Shown here: one piece after another, positions 56,093-64,000 of the stretch | How the letters are laid out: each line of letters opens with the position of its first letter | Numbering within the stretch: the stretch's first letter is position 1 | NCBI RefSeq assembly: GCF_030418165.1 | Contig: NZ_JAUHTQ010000003.1 | Coordinates: 354,231-418,230, forward strand | Direction of reading: 5' to 3' | From: Ureibacillus aquaedulcis | Lineage (GTDB): Bacteria; Bacillota; Bacilli; Bacillales_A; Planococcaceae | Length of the DNA: 64,000 nt | Translations under genes and position numbers: made by a program | The notes under the pieces: model-generated | Database searches by the model: none | What the model was told of the DNA's origin: nothing | The model's input: only the letters and a program-made list of their open reading frames with translations

Positions 56093-56107
56093 GAGAGGAG
56101 TTAAATA

Positions 56108-56434
56108 ATGAAACAGCACACAGCCAATTTCGATACAAAGATGAAACTAATTCACGGTTTTTCTAATAAAACCCGAATGCAGATTCTTGAATGCATTAAA
56201 GAAGAAGAAAAAACTGTTTCTCAAATTATTGAAGAAACAAAAGGAAATCAGTCGAACATTTCACAGCATCTCGCTTGTTTAAAAGGTTGTGGGATTATCG
56301 TGGGCAGAAATGAAGGAAAATACATGTATTATAGCTTGCGCAATCAACATATTCGAGATCTTTTATCTATGTTTGATGTCGTACTGGAAGATGTAGAAAA
56401 TGACGTTGCTTGTTGTGATCGTCATATGGATTAG
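56108..56434 (+). CDS. ArsR-family metal sensor, CmtR-like
   Basis: A 108-aa winged-helix sensor: NKTRMQILECIKEEEKTVSQI and NQSNISQHLACLKGCGIIVGRN. The Cys pair in LACLKGCG (CxxxC) inside the recognition helix, together with the C-terminal DVACCDRH, resembles the Cd/Pb ligand set of CmtR and is unlike CadC (ELCVCDL). GAGAGGAG precedes ATG. It controls the ATPase gene that begins 13 bp downstream. Metal preference (Cd, Pb, Zn) is inferred. Confidence 0.86.
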   Translation: MKQHTANFDTKMKLIHGFSNKTRMQILECIKEEEKTVSQIIEETKGNQSNISQHLACLKGCGIIVGRNEGKYMYYSLRNQHIRDLLSMFDVVLEDVENDVACCDRHMD

Positions 56435-56446
56435 GGGGAGATTACT

Positions 56447-58987
56447 TTGGCCGAACAATGTTGTAGCAAAAATAATGAAGTTCAACCTACAGAAAATAGT
56501 TGCTGTAGTTCTACTGTTAAACCCGAAAAATCGAGTTGCTGTTCCACTAACGGGTATAATGAGGACGAGGTAAGTTGTTGTAGTTCAACACAGGACATAG
56601 ATTCAGGGACAAAAAACACAAGTTGCTGCAACAGTAAAGAACAACCACAAAATGGAATCCCTACCAATTCAATTTCTTCTGTCGAAAAGAGGACATATAG
56701 AGTGAATGGAATGGATTGTTCCGCATGTGCAGCAACCATTGAAAAAGGATTAGGCAAACTGAAAGATATAGTAGAAGTAAAGGTAAATTTCAGTACAGCA
56801 AAAATGCAAATAGCAGCAAGCAATCCTGATGCTTTAATGCCAATTGAAGCGGAAATTCAAAAACTTGGCTACGCCGCTGAGCCTTTAAATCAAAGTAAAA
56901 CTATGAAAACCTACACGATAGAAGGAATGGATTGCAGCAGTTGTGCAAAGAGTATTGAAAATCACTTGAATACCCTGCCATCTGTTCAAACCGTTAGTGT
57001 TAATTTCTCTACCGGCAAAATGAAAATCGAACATTCAAGCAGTATTGATGACATTCTTTCTGAAGTCTCCAAGATTGGTTACAAAGCTGCAATACAGTTA
57101 AAGCAAAATAAGCAAACCATACAGAAACCTAAAAAAGAGATGAATTTAGTCATTTTATCCGGAGTATTGATTGCATTTGGTTATGTTAGCTCAGTGAATG
57201 AAATTTCTCCGATAATCTCATCAATGCTTTATGCCATCGCTATAGTAATGAGTGGATTTAAACCTGCAAAAAGTGCATTCTATGCAATCAAAAGTCGCTC
57301 GCTTGATATGAATGTGCTTATGTCAGCAGCTGCAGTCGGGGCTGCCCTGATTGGTGAATGGCTGGAAGGTGCAACGGTCGTATGGTTATTTGCAGTCGGC
57401 AACTACCTTCAAACTAAATCGATTGAACGAACTAGGGATTCCATTCGTAATCTTATGGATTTAGCACCTGCCGAAGCATGGCTTAAAATGGGAAATGAGA
57501 TTTTTAAAAAGCCCGTTGAAGAAGTAAGTGTCGGTGACACAATCGTTGTCAAACCAGGAGAAAAAATTCCTCTCGACGGAGAAATCATACTCGGGGAATC
57601 GAGCATTAATCAGGCACCGATTACAGGTGAATCTATTCCAGTAGATAAAGCTCTTGGTGATCCCGTATATGCAGGTACAATTAATGAACATGGTTCTCTT
57701 GAAATTAAAGTGACAAAGTTAGTTGAAGATACAACGATTTCGAAAATAATTAACCTTGTTGAAGAAGCACAAGAACAAAAAGCCCCCACAGAAGCATTTG
57801 TAGATAAATTCGCAGGTATCTATACACCAATTGTATTTATATTGGCGCTGGGTATTATGGTGCTGCCTCCCCTACTTGGTTTTGGTAGTTTTGAAGAATG
57901 GTTTTATAAAGGTCTAGAATTACTAGTTGTCGCTTGTCCTTGTGCTTTAGTTATTTCTACTCCTGTTGCCATAGTATCAGCAATAGGGAATGCCGCAAAG
58001 AATGGTGTCTTAATTAAAGGCGGTACTTTCCTGGAAAAGGCTGGTGCCATTACGGCCATTGCATTCGATAAAACGGGTACTTTAACTGAAGGAAAGCCTA
58101 AAGTGACTGAAGTAAAAACAATCCATGGCTCAGAAGAAGAGTTACTATCAATCGCTTTAACTCTAGAAGAATATTCAACACATCCAATCGCTAAATCGAT
58201 TATTGACTATGTGAACGAAAAAGAAATACGGCCCTATAGTGGAAGTTCATTCAAAAATATTGTGGGTAAAGGTGTTCAAGCAACCATTCAAGATGAATTC
58301 CATTATGCAGGCAATGTAAAGTTATATGAGGATCTTAATATTTCTTTAGAAAATGTGAAGGATTATATTCAAGAAATCCAAAGTAATGGAAAATCTGTCG
58401 TAATTATTGGTTCACAGGCGAAACTTATCGGAATAATTGCAGTTTCCGATACAATCCGGGAAACTACCGTATCAGCTTTAAATGCATTAGAGCTAAGCGG
58501 CGTGAAACAAACGGTCATGTTGACCGGGGATAATGTAGGAACAGCAAAATTGATTGCTTCACAAGCCAATGTCAATCGCTATTTTACGGAACTATTACCA
58601 GAGGATAAAGTATCTGCTATCAAGAAGTTGCAAAATGAAGGCCATAAGGTGGCAATGGTAGGAGACGGGATCAACGATGCTCCTGCGCTCGCAACAGCAG
58701 AGCTAGGAATTGCAATGGGCGGGGCCGGGACAGATACAGCGATGGAAACGGCAGACATCGTGTTGATGGCCGACAATCTTGATAAACTCCCTCACACAAT
58801 GAAGCTGAGCCGAAAAGCCTTAATGATCATCAAACAAAATATATGGTTCTCCATCATAATAAAGGCTGCTGCACTGGTATTGATCTTCCCTGGATACTTG
58901 ACACTTTGGATGGCCGTGCTGAGCGATACAGGAGCTGCATTAATCGTTATCTTAAATTCAATAAGGCTACTCAAATTTAAAGAATAA
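56447..58987 (+). CDS. cadA: CadA-type Cd/Zn/Pb P1B-ATPase with Cys-rich N-terminus
   Basis: An 846-aa metal pump. Residues 1-65 carry five CC pairs (5-6, 19-20, 31-32, 44-45, 60-61) spaced by polar linkers. Two HMA domains follow (GMDCSACAATIEKG and GMDCSSCAKSIENH), then the P-type core with VACPCALVISTP (CPC), DKTGTLTEGKP and [12 protein letters not shown]. The CPC motif and helices match the Zn/Cd/Pb group. The TTG start follows AGGGGGAG. It is the second gene of the ArsR operon and ends at a good terminator. The Cys tail probably binds metal. Confidence 0.88.
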   Translation: MAEQCCSKNNEVQPTENSCCSSTVKPEKSSCCSTNGYNEDEVSCCSSTQDIDSGTKNTSCCNSKEQPQNGIPTNSISSVEKRTYRVNGMDCSACAATIEKGLGKLKDIVEVKVNFSTAKMQIAASNPDALMPIEAEIQKLGYAAEPLNQSKTMKTYTIEGMDCSSCAKSIENHLNTLPSVQTVSVNFSTGKMKIEHSSSIDDILSEVSKIGYKAAIQLKQNKQTIQKPKKEMNLVILSGVLIAFGYVSSVNEISPIISSMLYAIAIVMSGFKPAKSAFYAIKSRSLDMNVLMSAAAVGAALIGEWLEGATVVWLFAVGNYLQTKSIERTRDSIRNLMDLAPAEAWLKMGNEIFKKPVEEVSVGDTIVVKPGEKIPLDGEIILGESSINQAPITGESIPVDKALGDPVYAGTINEHGSLEIKVTKLVEDTTISKIINLVEEAQEQKAPTEAFVDKFAGIYTPIVFILALGIMVLPPLLGFGSFEEWFYKGLELLVVACPCALVISTPVAIVSAIGNAAKNGVLIKGGTFLEKAGAITAIAFDKTGTLTEGKPKVTEVKTIHGSEEELLSIALTLEEYSTHPIAKSIIDYVNEKEIRPYSGSSFKNIVGKGVQATIQDEFHYAGNVKLYEDLNISLENVKDYIQEIQSNGKSVVIIGSQAKLIGIIAVSDTIRETTVSALNALELSGVKQTVMLTGDNVGTAKLIASQANVNRYFTELLPEDKVSAIKKLQNEGHKVAMVGDGINDAPALATAELGIAMGGAGTDTAMETADIVLMADNLDKLPHTMKLSRKALMIIKQNIWFSIIIKAAALVLIFPGYLTLWMAVLSDTGAALIVILNSIRLLKFKE

Positions 58988-58993
58988 TTAGTG

Positions 58994-59030
58994 GATGAGA
59001 TGTTTCGTGATGGAGACATCTCATTTTTTC
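58994..59030 (+). terminator. Terminator of the cadA operon
   Basis: GATGAGATGT pairs with ACATCTCAT and is followed by TTTTTTC. Confidence 0.85.
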
Positions 59031-59241
59031 TCTTTCCCTGATCTTAATCATATTTAATATTTAAGAAGGTCCGTAAAAGCCCCAAATTTTCGCCGGGTTC
59101 AAAAGATTTAATGGCATATTTAGTTCTTCAGCTCATACTTAATTGTCTTAATGTCTTGTTACTGCATTATTTCCACCTTTTCTATATACCATTAGTTCAT
59201 ACCATTAGATGATCCTTATTAACATAACTAACTCAAAAGAA
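59031..59241. other. Gene-free AT-rich stretch
   Basis: This gap between two convergent genes, flanked by their terminators, shows only AT-rich DNA with no repeat or RNA signature. Confidence 0.5.
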
Positions 59242-59274
59242 CAAAAAAACCGTTCCCCTGCTTTGAGAAACGGA
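59242..59274 (-). terminator. Terminator of the 192-aa membrane protein gene
   Basis: On the minus strand CCGTTTCTC and GGGGAACGG form a stem and are followed by TTTTTTTG. Confidence 0.7.
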
Positions 59275-59351
59275 AGTTATGCCATACAAAATAAGTTAAA
59301 ATATTAAACTATTAGTTGTGCCCTTAGAAATTATACATGTATTCTACTTTT

Positions 59352-59930
59352 CTAGAAGTTTGCTTTTCTTGTATTGCTTTGATACCCGTTAATTTTTCTA
59401 TATTGCTCAAAGGTAAGTTTGTTCTTTTTCACATGCCAATAATAAGTATTGCCATCCAAAGATTCTATATAAAAAATGGGAGATTTATTTTCTTGAATCG
59501 AAGCCTTTTTCATCCCTAATCCGATATTGCTTATAGTACCTTCATACTGCCCCAGACCTATTGACTTATAACCGTAGCTGTCAAAGGAATGATAAGGGTG
59601 TACTTTGATATCTCCCTTTTTTGGAACAAAGTATAAAGTGTCGTCGGTAAGGGCTAAGTAACCGAAACGAGAGCCCTTATCAAATGCCGTGACGATAAAC
59701 TTGCTGGTTTGGTTATAATTATTTTTAATATATTCGGAAACTTTCCTTTTTTGATATAAAGTGTAAATAGGATAAAATAATAACGGAACTAATATAGGTG
59801 CGGTTGTGATAAGCATACCGTGATGAAAAAACATGTTGTATTTTGACCGCAGATAAAAATATAAAATTAAAAACACAATAACCATTTTAAAAATTCTTGT
59901 TACTTTTAGTCGATGAAACGGACCGCCCAT
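59352..59930 (-). CDS. Hypothetical membrane protein (192 aa)
   Basis: Two adjacent hydrophobic segments (IFKMVIVFLILYFYL and LITTAPILVPLLFYPIYTLY) near the N-terminus are followed by a soluble beta-rich domain of about 120 residues (ALTDDTLYFVPKKGD). The domain resembles the YcxB- or PH-like folds in general look, but I recognise no family. AGGAG lies about 14 bp before the ATG at 59930. It is a single gene beside the metal-resistance block. Function unknown. Confidence 0.65.
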   Translation of the reverse strand: MGGPFHRLKVTRIFKMVIVFLILYFYLRSKYNMFFHHGMLITTAPILVPLLFYPIYTLYQKRKVSEYIKNNYNQTSKFIVTAFDKGSRFGYLALTDDTLYFVPKKGDIKVHPYHSFDSYGYKSIGLGQYEGTISNIGLGMKKASIQENKSPIFYIESLDGNTYYWHVKKNKLTFEQYRKINGYQSNTRKANF

Positions 59931-60422
59931 TGCCAGTAAATTCCTCTCCTATTATATATTCCCTTTCAATTATTAAGTGACTTAGGTTTCAAGTCAACAG
60001 TAAATCTCAGAACAGTTCCTTTGTTCTAGTGCCGTACAAAGCTTTGTGCCTAAATCATTTATAATGCAATGATTTGTTAATCAGGCTAACAGTATAGATG
60101 GGAGGGTGTACACCTAGTGTTTTACACATTATATAATAACCTCTAATACTTTTAATACTACACCAACATGTGATATCCCCTATCTACTTCATTTCATAGT
60201 GATTATATTGAATGCCTACTTCTATTATTAAGCTTTGACATCGCTTATTTCCTCTGTAATTAACGAAATGTATAATCCATTTTATACATACAATTTTTAG
60301 TATTATACCTTTAATTATCAAACCTTTGATAAGGCACTTCCAGTTAAAATAACTACTATAAGCTAACTAATTATAAAAATCAATACGTGCTTCAGTTCCT
60401 TTCTGAATTTTCAAAAAAGTTA
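59931..60422. other. Gene-free AT-rich stretch
   Basis: About 490 bp without a supported ORF. It is AT-rich and shows no tandem repeat, riboswitch or clear hairpin. The promoter of the GntR gene lies at its end. Confidence 0.5.
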
Positions 60423-60451
60423 TTGACGACTTAATTTGAGTCAATTAAACT
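60423..60451 (+). promoter_or_regulatory. Promoter with inverted repeat before the GntR gene
   Basis: TTGACG (60423-60428) and TAAACT (60446-60451) are 17 bp apart. The inverted repeat TTGAC-N12-GTCAA spans the spacer. It may be an operator for the downstream regulator. Confidence 0.4.
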
Positions 60452-60520
60452 AAAACTAATCTGATATATCACACATCACTAACAGGAACATGTCATAAAA
60501 CAGTTCGGAGGTATGGCGTT

Positions 60521-61201
60521 ATGACTGGGATTAAGAGTTCAGATATAAGTTTTGGCATAAAGCCCGAGTATGTAAAACCCTTAAGGGAGCTAGTTCTGGA
60601 ATCAATTCGAAAAGCGATTATTTCAGGGGAACTTGAACCAGGTCAACAGCTTAAAGAAAGAGAGCTTGCAGATCATATGGGAACAAGTACTACACCCATT
60701 AAGGAAGCCTTAAGGATTCTGAGTCATGAAGGGTTAGTGGAAACGAAGCCCCGAAAAGGAACGTTTGTCTCCCAAATGGTCAACACATCCATTAAGGAAA
60801 TATTAATGCTAAAAGCCAGTTTAGAAAGTTTACTTGCGAGATTAGCAACCATAAAAATGAACGAAGAGCAAATCAATGAACTTGAAAAACAAATCAATTT
60901 GATGGAGCAGCTTGTCAAAAGCAATTCTATCGAAAGATTAAAAGAAGAAAATACAAATTTCCATATGCTAATCCGTGAAGCTGGAGAAAATATGATTATT
61001 TTCCAGATGGTAATGAATGTTGTTTCCTTCGATAATGCATTCCGTGATCGAACCTATAAGTATTCAGAAGAAATAGAAGAAGGCTATAAGGAGCATAGAT
61101 CAATTTTTGAAGCGATTAAAGAACGCAACCCAGAGTTGGCCGAGGAACGAATGAAGATGCATATCCTTCGTTCTGCAGAAAGTGTTCTAGAAAAGTGGTA
61201 A
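60521..61201 (+). CDS. GntR-family regulator, FCD subfamily
   Basis: A 226-aa protein. An N-terminal winged helix (LADHMGTSTTPIKEALRILSHEGL) precedes a helical FCD ligand domain. It differs strongly from the GntR protein at 15907. GGAGGT precedes ATG 60521. It lies upstream of an NRAMP-like carrier gene with 210 bp between and is its probable regulator, which is inferred from position only. No metabolic genes accompany the pair. Confidence 0.84.
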   Translation: MTGIKSSDISFGIKPEYVKPLRELVLESIRKAIISGELEPGQQLKERELADHMGTSTTPIKEALRILSHEGLVETKPRKGTFVSQMVNTSIKEILMLKASLESLLARLATIKMNEEQINELEKQINLMEQLVKSNSIERLKEENTNFHMLIREAGENMIIFQMVMNVVSFDNAFRDRTYKYSEEIEEGYKEHRSIFEAIKERNPELAEERMKMHILRSAESVLEKW

Positions 61202-61411
61202 TGCCAAATCGATACTTTAAGGGGGTGGTCAATGACTGAGCACATTATTTCAATTCAGAAATGTAAGCGTTTTATTATTCGGGGTTAGTATCTTTCTTCC
61301 TTGAGCTATAATGACTATTACACTTTAATCTCACCATGAAATCGTCTGACTTAATTACTCCTGCACTAATCCTGATAACACTGAACCAATTGGTTAAGGA
61401 GGTTGTTTTTA

Positions 61412-62749
61412 TTGACAACAAAAAAAGATGATTATAAGGTAGGCCTGAACATACCGGAGGATCAGGGAACGGGAAACGGAAACGGAAACGGAAAGGAAAA
61501 GCAATCGTTTATTAAAACCATTAAATCTTATGGTCCCGGTATTGTAGTTGTCCTAACATGGATGGGGGCCGGAGACCTTGTCGACGCATCCGTGGCTGGA
61601 TCCCATTATGGTTATTCATTGATGTGGGTGTTGGCGTTAGCATTAATCATTCGCTTCGTTATTGTTAATATCATGGCCAGGTTTGAATTATGCAACACCG
61701 AAAATATGACGCTCTTAGAGGCATTCAGTAGATTGCATAAGCTGTATCCATACTTTTTCGCGTTTGCTGCAATTATTATGGGACATCTAGTAAACTCATA
61801 TATGATTAAAGGATCCGGAGAAGTATTAGCTTGGATTTTTAACTTTGGCTCTCCGTTTATGTGGTCGGTTTTTGTAGTTCTGATAAGCTTGTTTATCTTG
61901 GGAAGAAATATCTACAAAAAACTTGAGCTTGTAATGAAAATTTTACTGGCAATCATGACTGCTGCATTTATTGGGTTAGCTATCTATTCACAACCAGATG
62001 CTTCCGAAATTGTTAGAGGTACCATCGGATTTGGTTTACCTGAAGACACAGGTGCTTACGGTACATTATTAGTAGCTATGTCTCTTGTTGGTGCAGTTGC
62101 AGGCTCTTTGGGCAACTTCCTTTATGGCTACTTTATTAAGGAACGTGGATGGATTGGTCCCGAGCATAAAAAAATCCAACGAAATGACCTCTTATTCGGG
62201 ATCTGTATGGGGGTTGTTATTAATCTAGCCGTTTGGGTGGTTGGTGCAGAAATATTAAAGCCTAATAATATTGAGGTAACAAGTTTAAATGATATCGCAA
62301 TGGCTCTGGAATTACATTTAGGGACAATCGGATCTACCATTTTCTATTTAGGTGCTTTTGGTGTTTTATACAGTAGTGTAATCGGGCATGCGATTGGGTT
62401 TCCAAAGATCTCGATTAGCTGCATTCAAATTATTAAAAATGGAAGAGAAGACAAATATGCAGTAAAATCCGAGAAGGACCCCCTTTTCAAATGGATTAGT
62501 CTCTTCATCCTAGTAACTCCGTTAATTTGGTCACTACCTAACATGCCTGGTTTCGTTTCATTAGTTGTATTTGTAAACGTTTTATATGTAATCGCACTAC
62601 CTGCCATATCAATAGGGCTATTAATTATTTCAAACAAAAAAGCGTATCTAAATAACTCCACAAATAACTGGATGGAGAATATTATACTAGCAGCAACAAC
62701 AATGCTGGCAATCTGGTCTTCAATTAAATTAGTGATAGGATTTTTCTAG
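61412..62749 (+). CDS. Non-canonical NRAMP-family-like transporter
   Basis: A 445-aa protein with eleven or so membrane helices and an N-terminal stretch GNGNGNGKEKQ. SYGPGIVVVLTWMGAGDLVDASVAGSHYGYS takes the place of the NRAMP helix 1 motif, but the metal-binding DPGN is replaced by a GDLVD-type sequence. The helix 6 MPH motif is also missing (SLVGAVAGSLGNF). Such proteins are named NRAMP-like by homology and may move something other than Mn or Fe. TTG 61412, 9 bp after AGGAGG, is preferred over TTG 61403. It follows a GntR gene. Confidence 0.75.
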   Translation: MTTKKDDYKVGLNIPEDQGTGNGNGNGKEKQSFIKTIKSYGPGIVVVLTWMGAGDLVDASVAGSHYGYSLMWVLALALIIRFVIVNIMARFELCNTENMTLLEAFSRLHKLYPYFFAFAAIIMGHLVNSYMIKGSGEVLAWIFNFGSPFMWSVFVVLISLFILGRNIYKKLELVMKILLAIMTAAFIGLAIYSQPDASEIVRGTIGFGLPEDTGAYGTLLVAMSLVGAVAGSLGNFLYGYFIKERGWIGPEHKKIQRNDLLFGICMGVVINLAVWVVGAEILKPNNIEVTSLNDIAMALELHLGTIGSTIFYLGAFGVLYSSVIGHAIGFPKISISCIQIIKNGREDKYAVKSEKDPLFKWISLFILVTPLIWSLPNMPGFVSLVVFVNVLYVIALPAISIGLLIISNKKAYLNNSTNNWMENIILAATTMLAIWSSIKLVIGFF

Positions 62750-62787
62750 TTAAAAAGCATAGCATAGCTGGCCTATTGAAAAAAAAA

Positions 62788-62830
62788 TAGAAAAAGGGCT
62801 AAATGGGAAGAACCCACCTAGCCTAATAAA
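62788..62830 (+). terminator. Weak terminator after the NRAMP-like gene
   Basis: GGGCTAAATGGG pairs with CCCACCTAGCC, with no strong T run following. Confidence 0.5.
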
Positions 62831-62842
62831 ATATACTTCAAA

Positions 62843-62877
62843 AAGAAAGTTACTTAGTAAAGTAGCTTTCTTTTATT
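62843..62877 (+). terminator. Second terminator after the NRAMP-like gene
   Basis: GAAAGTTACTT and AAGTAGCTTTC form a stem and are followed by TTTTATT. Confidence 0.7.
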
Positions 62878-62983
62878 ATTATACCCCTTTCTTTTAAATT
62901 TAAATAGGAACTTTAATTAAGTTGGCTTGATATCTTGCGACACGGGTTACATTTTTAGTAGCTTTTTGGTTGTATGGAGGCAA

Positions 62984-63013
62984 ATAAAAAAACTCCAACC
63001 GAAGTTGAAGTTT
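62984..63013 (-). terminator. Terminator of the tRNA operon
   Basis: On the minus strand AACTTCAAC-TTCG-GTTGGAGTT, with a stable UUCG loop, is followed by TTTTTTATT. It lies just past tRNA-Leu. Confidence 0.88.
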
Positions 63014-63019
63014 AGTTGA

Positions 63020-63101
63020 TACCGGTGGTCGGGGTCGAACCGACACTCCAGAAGGAACACGATTTTGAGTCGTGCGCGTCTGCCAATTCCGCCACACCGG
63101 C
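63020..63101 (-). tRNA. tRNA-Leu (CAA)
   Basis: Class II tRNA with a long variable arm. The anticodon loop is CTCAAAA (anticodon CAA). The acceptor stem is GCCGGTG / CACCGGT with one G-U pair. CCA is not encoded. Last gene of the cluster. Confidence 0.93.
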
Positions 63102-63143
63102 ATATAAAATTATAAAAAAAATCGGTAATCCCGATCAGTAAAT

Positions 63144-63217
63144 TGGAGGCGGCAACCGGATTTGAACCGGTGATAAAGGTGTTGCAGACCTGTGCCTTAC
63201 CACTTGGCTATGCCGCC
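63144..63217 (-). tRNA. tRNA-Cys (GCA)
   Basis: Acceptor GGCGGCA / TGCCGCC, anticodon loop CTGCAAC, and encoded CCA. Confidence 0.95.
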
Positions 63218-63229
63218 ATTACTTGTATT

Positions 63230-63304
63230 TGGAGCGGAAGACGGGGTTCGAACCCGCGACCCCCACCTTGGCAAGGTGGTGTTCTACCACTGAACTACTT
63301 CCGC
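63230..63304 (-). tRNA. tRNA-Gly (GCC)
   Basis: Acceptor GCGGAAG / CTTCCGC, anticodon loop TTGCCAA, and encoded CCA. Confidence 0.95.
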
Positions 63305-63308
63305 AAAA

Positions 63309-63383
63309 TGGCTGGGGTACCAGGATTCGAACCTGGGCATGACGGAATCAAAATCCGTTGCCTTACCGCTTGGCTATACCCCA
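63309..63383 (-). tRNA. tRNA-Gln (TTG)
   Basis: Acceptor TGGGGTA / TACCCCA, anticodon loop TTTTGAT, and encoded CCA. Confidence 0.95.
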
Positions 63384-63414
63384 ATATTTTAAGATGAAAG
63401 TAATTTTGTTATAA

Positions 63415-63491
63415 TGGGGCGACTGATGGGAATCGAACCCACGAATGCCGGAACCACAATCCGGTGCGTTAACCACTTCGCCACAATCGCC
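63415..63491 (-). tRNA. tRNA-His (GTG), copy 2
   Basis: The acceptor includes the extra 5' G (position -1) pairing with C73. Anticodon loop TTGTGGT, encoded CCA. It is identical to the neighbouring copy at 63537-63613. Confidence 0.94.
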
Positions 63492-63536
63492 ATTATATTA
63501 GTATATATGATTTGTTTAATGATTTTATTCGTTGAA

Positions 63537-63613
63537 TGGGGCGACTGATGGGAATCGAACCCACGAATGCCGGAACCACAATCCGGTGCGTTAACCACTT
63601 CGCCACAATCGCC
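63537..63613 (-). tRNA. tRNA-His (GTG), copy 1
   Basis: Same sequence as the copy at 63415-63491, including G-1 and CCA. Only the tRNA gene is duplicated; the spacers differ. Confidence 0.94.
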
Positions 63614-63641
63614 ATAATCACTTATCTTTAAATCAAAAAAT

Positions 63642-63715
63642 TGGCAGGGGCAGTAGGAATCGAACCCACACTGACGGTTTTGGAGACCGTAGTTCTACCT
63701 TTAAACTATGCCCCT
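63642..63715 (-). tRNA. tRNA-Trp (CCA)
   Basis: Acceptor AGGGGCA / TGCCCCT, anticodon loop CTCCAAA, and encoded CCA. Confidence 0.95.
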
Positions 63716-63725
63716 ATAAAAGGAA

Positions 63726-63809
63726 TGGTGGAGGGGGACGGATTCGAACCGCCGAACCCGAAGGAGCGGATTTACAGTCCGCCGCGTTTAGCCACTTCGC
63801 TACCCCTCC
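63726..63809 (-). tRNA. tRNA-Tyr (GTA)
   Basis: Class II tRNA with a long variable arm. Acceptor GGAGGGG / CCCCTCC, anticodon loop CTGTAAA, and encoded CCA. Confidence 0.95.
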
Positions 63810-63816
63810 AGATAAA

Positions 63817-63892
<76 letters not shown>

Positions 63893-63903
63893 ATTTATCT
63901 ATA

Positions 63904-63979
63904 TGGTGGGTCAGGACGGAATCGAACCGCCGACACTTAGAGCTTCAATCTAATGCTCTACCAACTGAGCTACTGACCC
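63904..63979 (-). tRNA. tRNA-Phe (GAA)
   Basis: Acceptor GGGTCAG / CTGACCC, anticodon loop TTGAAGC, and encoded CCA. First tRNA of the cluster in this window; the cluster probably continues beyond the edge. Confidence 0.95.
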
Positions 63980-64000
63980 ATATGTTATAAATTTTCAAGA

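Noticed and set aside
61262..61275. TGTAAGCGTTTTAT resembling a CcpA cre site before the NRAMP-like gene
   Set aside because: The last two positions do not match the consensus and no promoter is nearby; chance is likely.
61232..61288. 18-codon ORF (MTEHIISIQKCKRF...) with GGGGGTGG before it, upstream of the NRAMP-like gene
   Set aside because: The binding site is only about 4 bp from ATG, there is no terminator and no hairpin switch; too weak for a leader peptide claim.
62900..63598. Protein frames across the tRNA cluster
   Set aside because: These frames arise from tRNA sequence on either strand; the tRNA genes fully explain the region.

Overview
The window looks like a chromosomal segment from a low-GC, Gram-positive, spore-former-related member of the Bacillales, most likely Planococcaceae/Caryophanaceae (Solibacillus or Lysinibacillus type). 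The reasons are AT-rich DNA, strong AGGAGG-type ribosome binding sites, frequent TTG/GTG starts, and gene neighbours that recall, from memory, the Bacillus subtilis hemZ - yhe - yhc - queG/trmL - trnD chromosomal stretch in the same overall order. No phage, transposase or CRISPR was found. The taxonomic call is inference, not a database result.

Layout. 1-9 kb: hemZ, yheA-yheB, yheE, an MFS carrier and a heterodimeric BmrC/BmrD-type ABC exporter. The exporter is preceded by a short leader peptide and a transcription attenuator. 9-16 kb: a CNNM/CorC protein with an SD-masking hairpin, a Mn-type CDF exporter, a membrane diguanylate cyclase with a degenerate GEMM-like leader, and a YhcY/YhcZ-like two-component system. 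16-21 kb: a GntR regulator, two disulfide-bond modules (DsbB-like plus thioredoxin-like; BdbD/BdbC) flanking an RluA-type pseudouridine synthase, and a BlaI/M56 pair with a palindromic promoter. 21-30 kb: an aldo-keto reductase, a frameshifted acyl-CoA ligase, two small genes, VOC proteins, a 52-bp tandem repeat, trmL, queG and an LD-carboxypeptidase.

30-39 kb is the signalling core. A hybrid kinase, a CheR-type methyltransferase and a receiver-PP2C phosphatase match the RsbK/RsbM/RsbY route to sigma-B known from the Bacillus cereus group. A SigB-like promoter lies ahead of the kinase, and the methylatable-type Glu pairs sit in heptads at about residue 440-469. Next comes a secreted DUF5667-like protein whose mRNA leader carries a clear c-di-GMP-I (GEMM) riboswitch and an SD-masking hairpin. 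Divergent from it is a Cache-GGDEF cyclase, so maker and sensor of c-di-GMP are side by side.

39-51 kb: a structured 126-bp element between duplicated terminators, a SWIM-SNF2 helicase, two chemoreceptors, a 36-aa basic protein, OsmC, a luciferase-like monooxygenase, a DHA2 drug exporter and a small sulfite/nitrite-reductase-like protein. 51-59 kb is a metal-resistance block: csoR-copZ-copA with two CsoR-type operators, an ACR3/BASS-type pump, and a CmtR-like ArsR regulator with a CadA-type ATPase carrying five N-terminal Cys pairs. 59-64 kb: a membrane protein, a GntR regulator with a non-canonical NRAMP-like carrier, and a ten-gene tRNA cluster (Phe-Thr-Tyr-Trp-His-His-Gln-Gly-Cys-Leu in transcription order) that runs off the window end.
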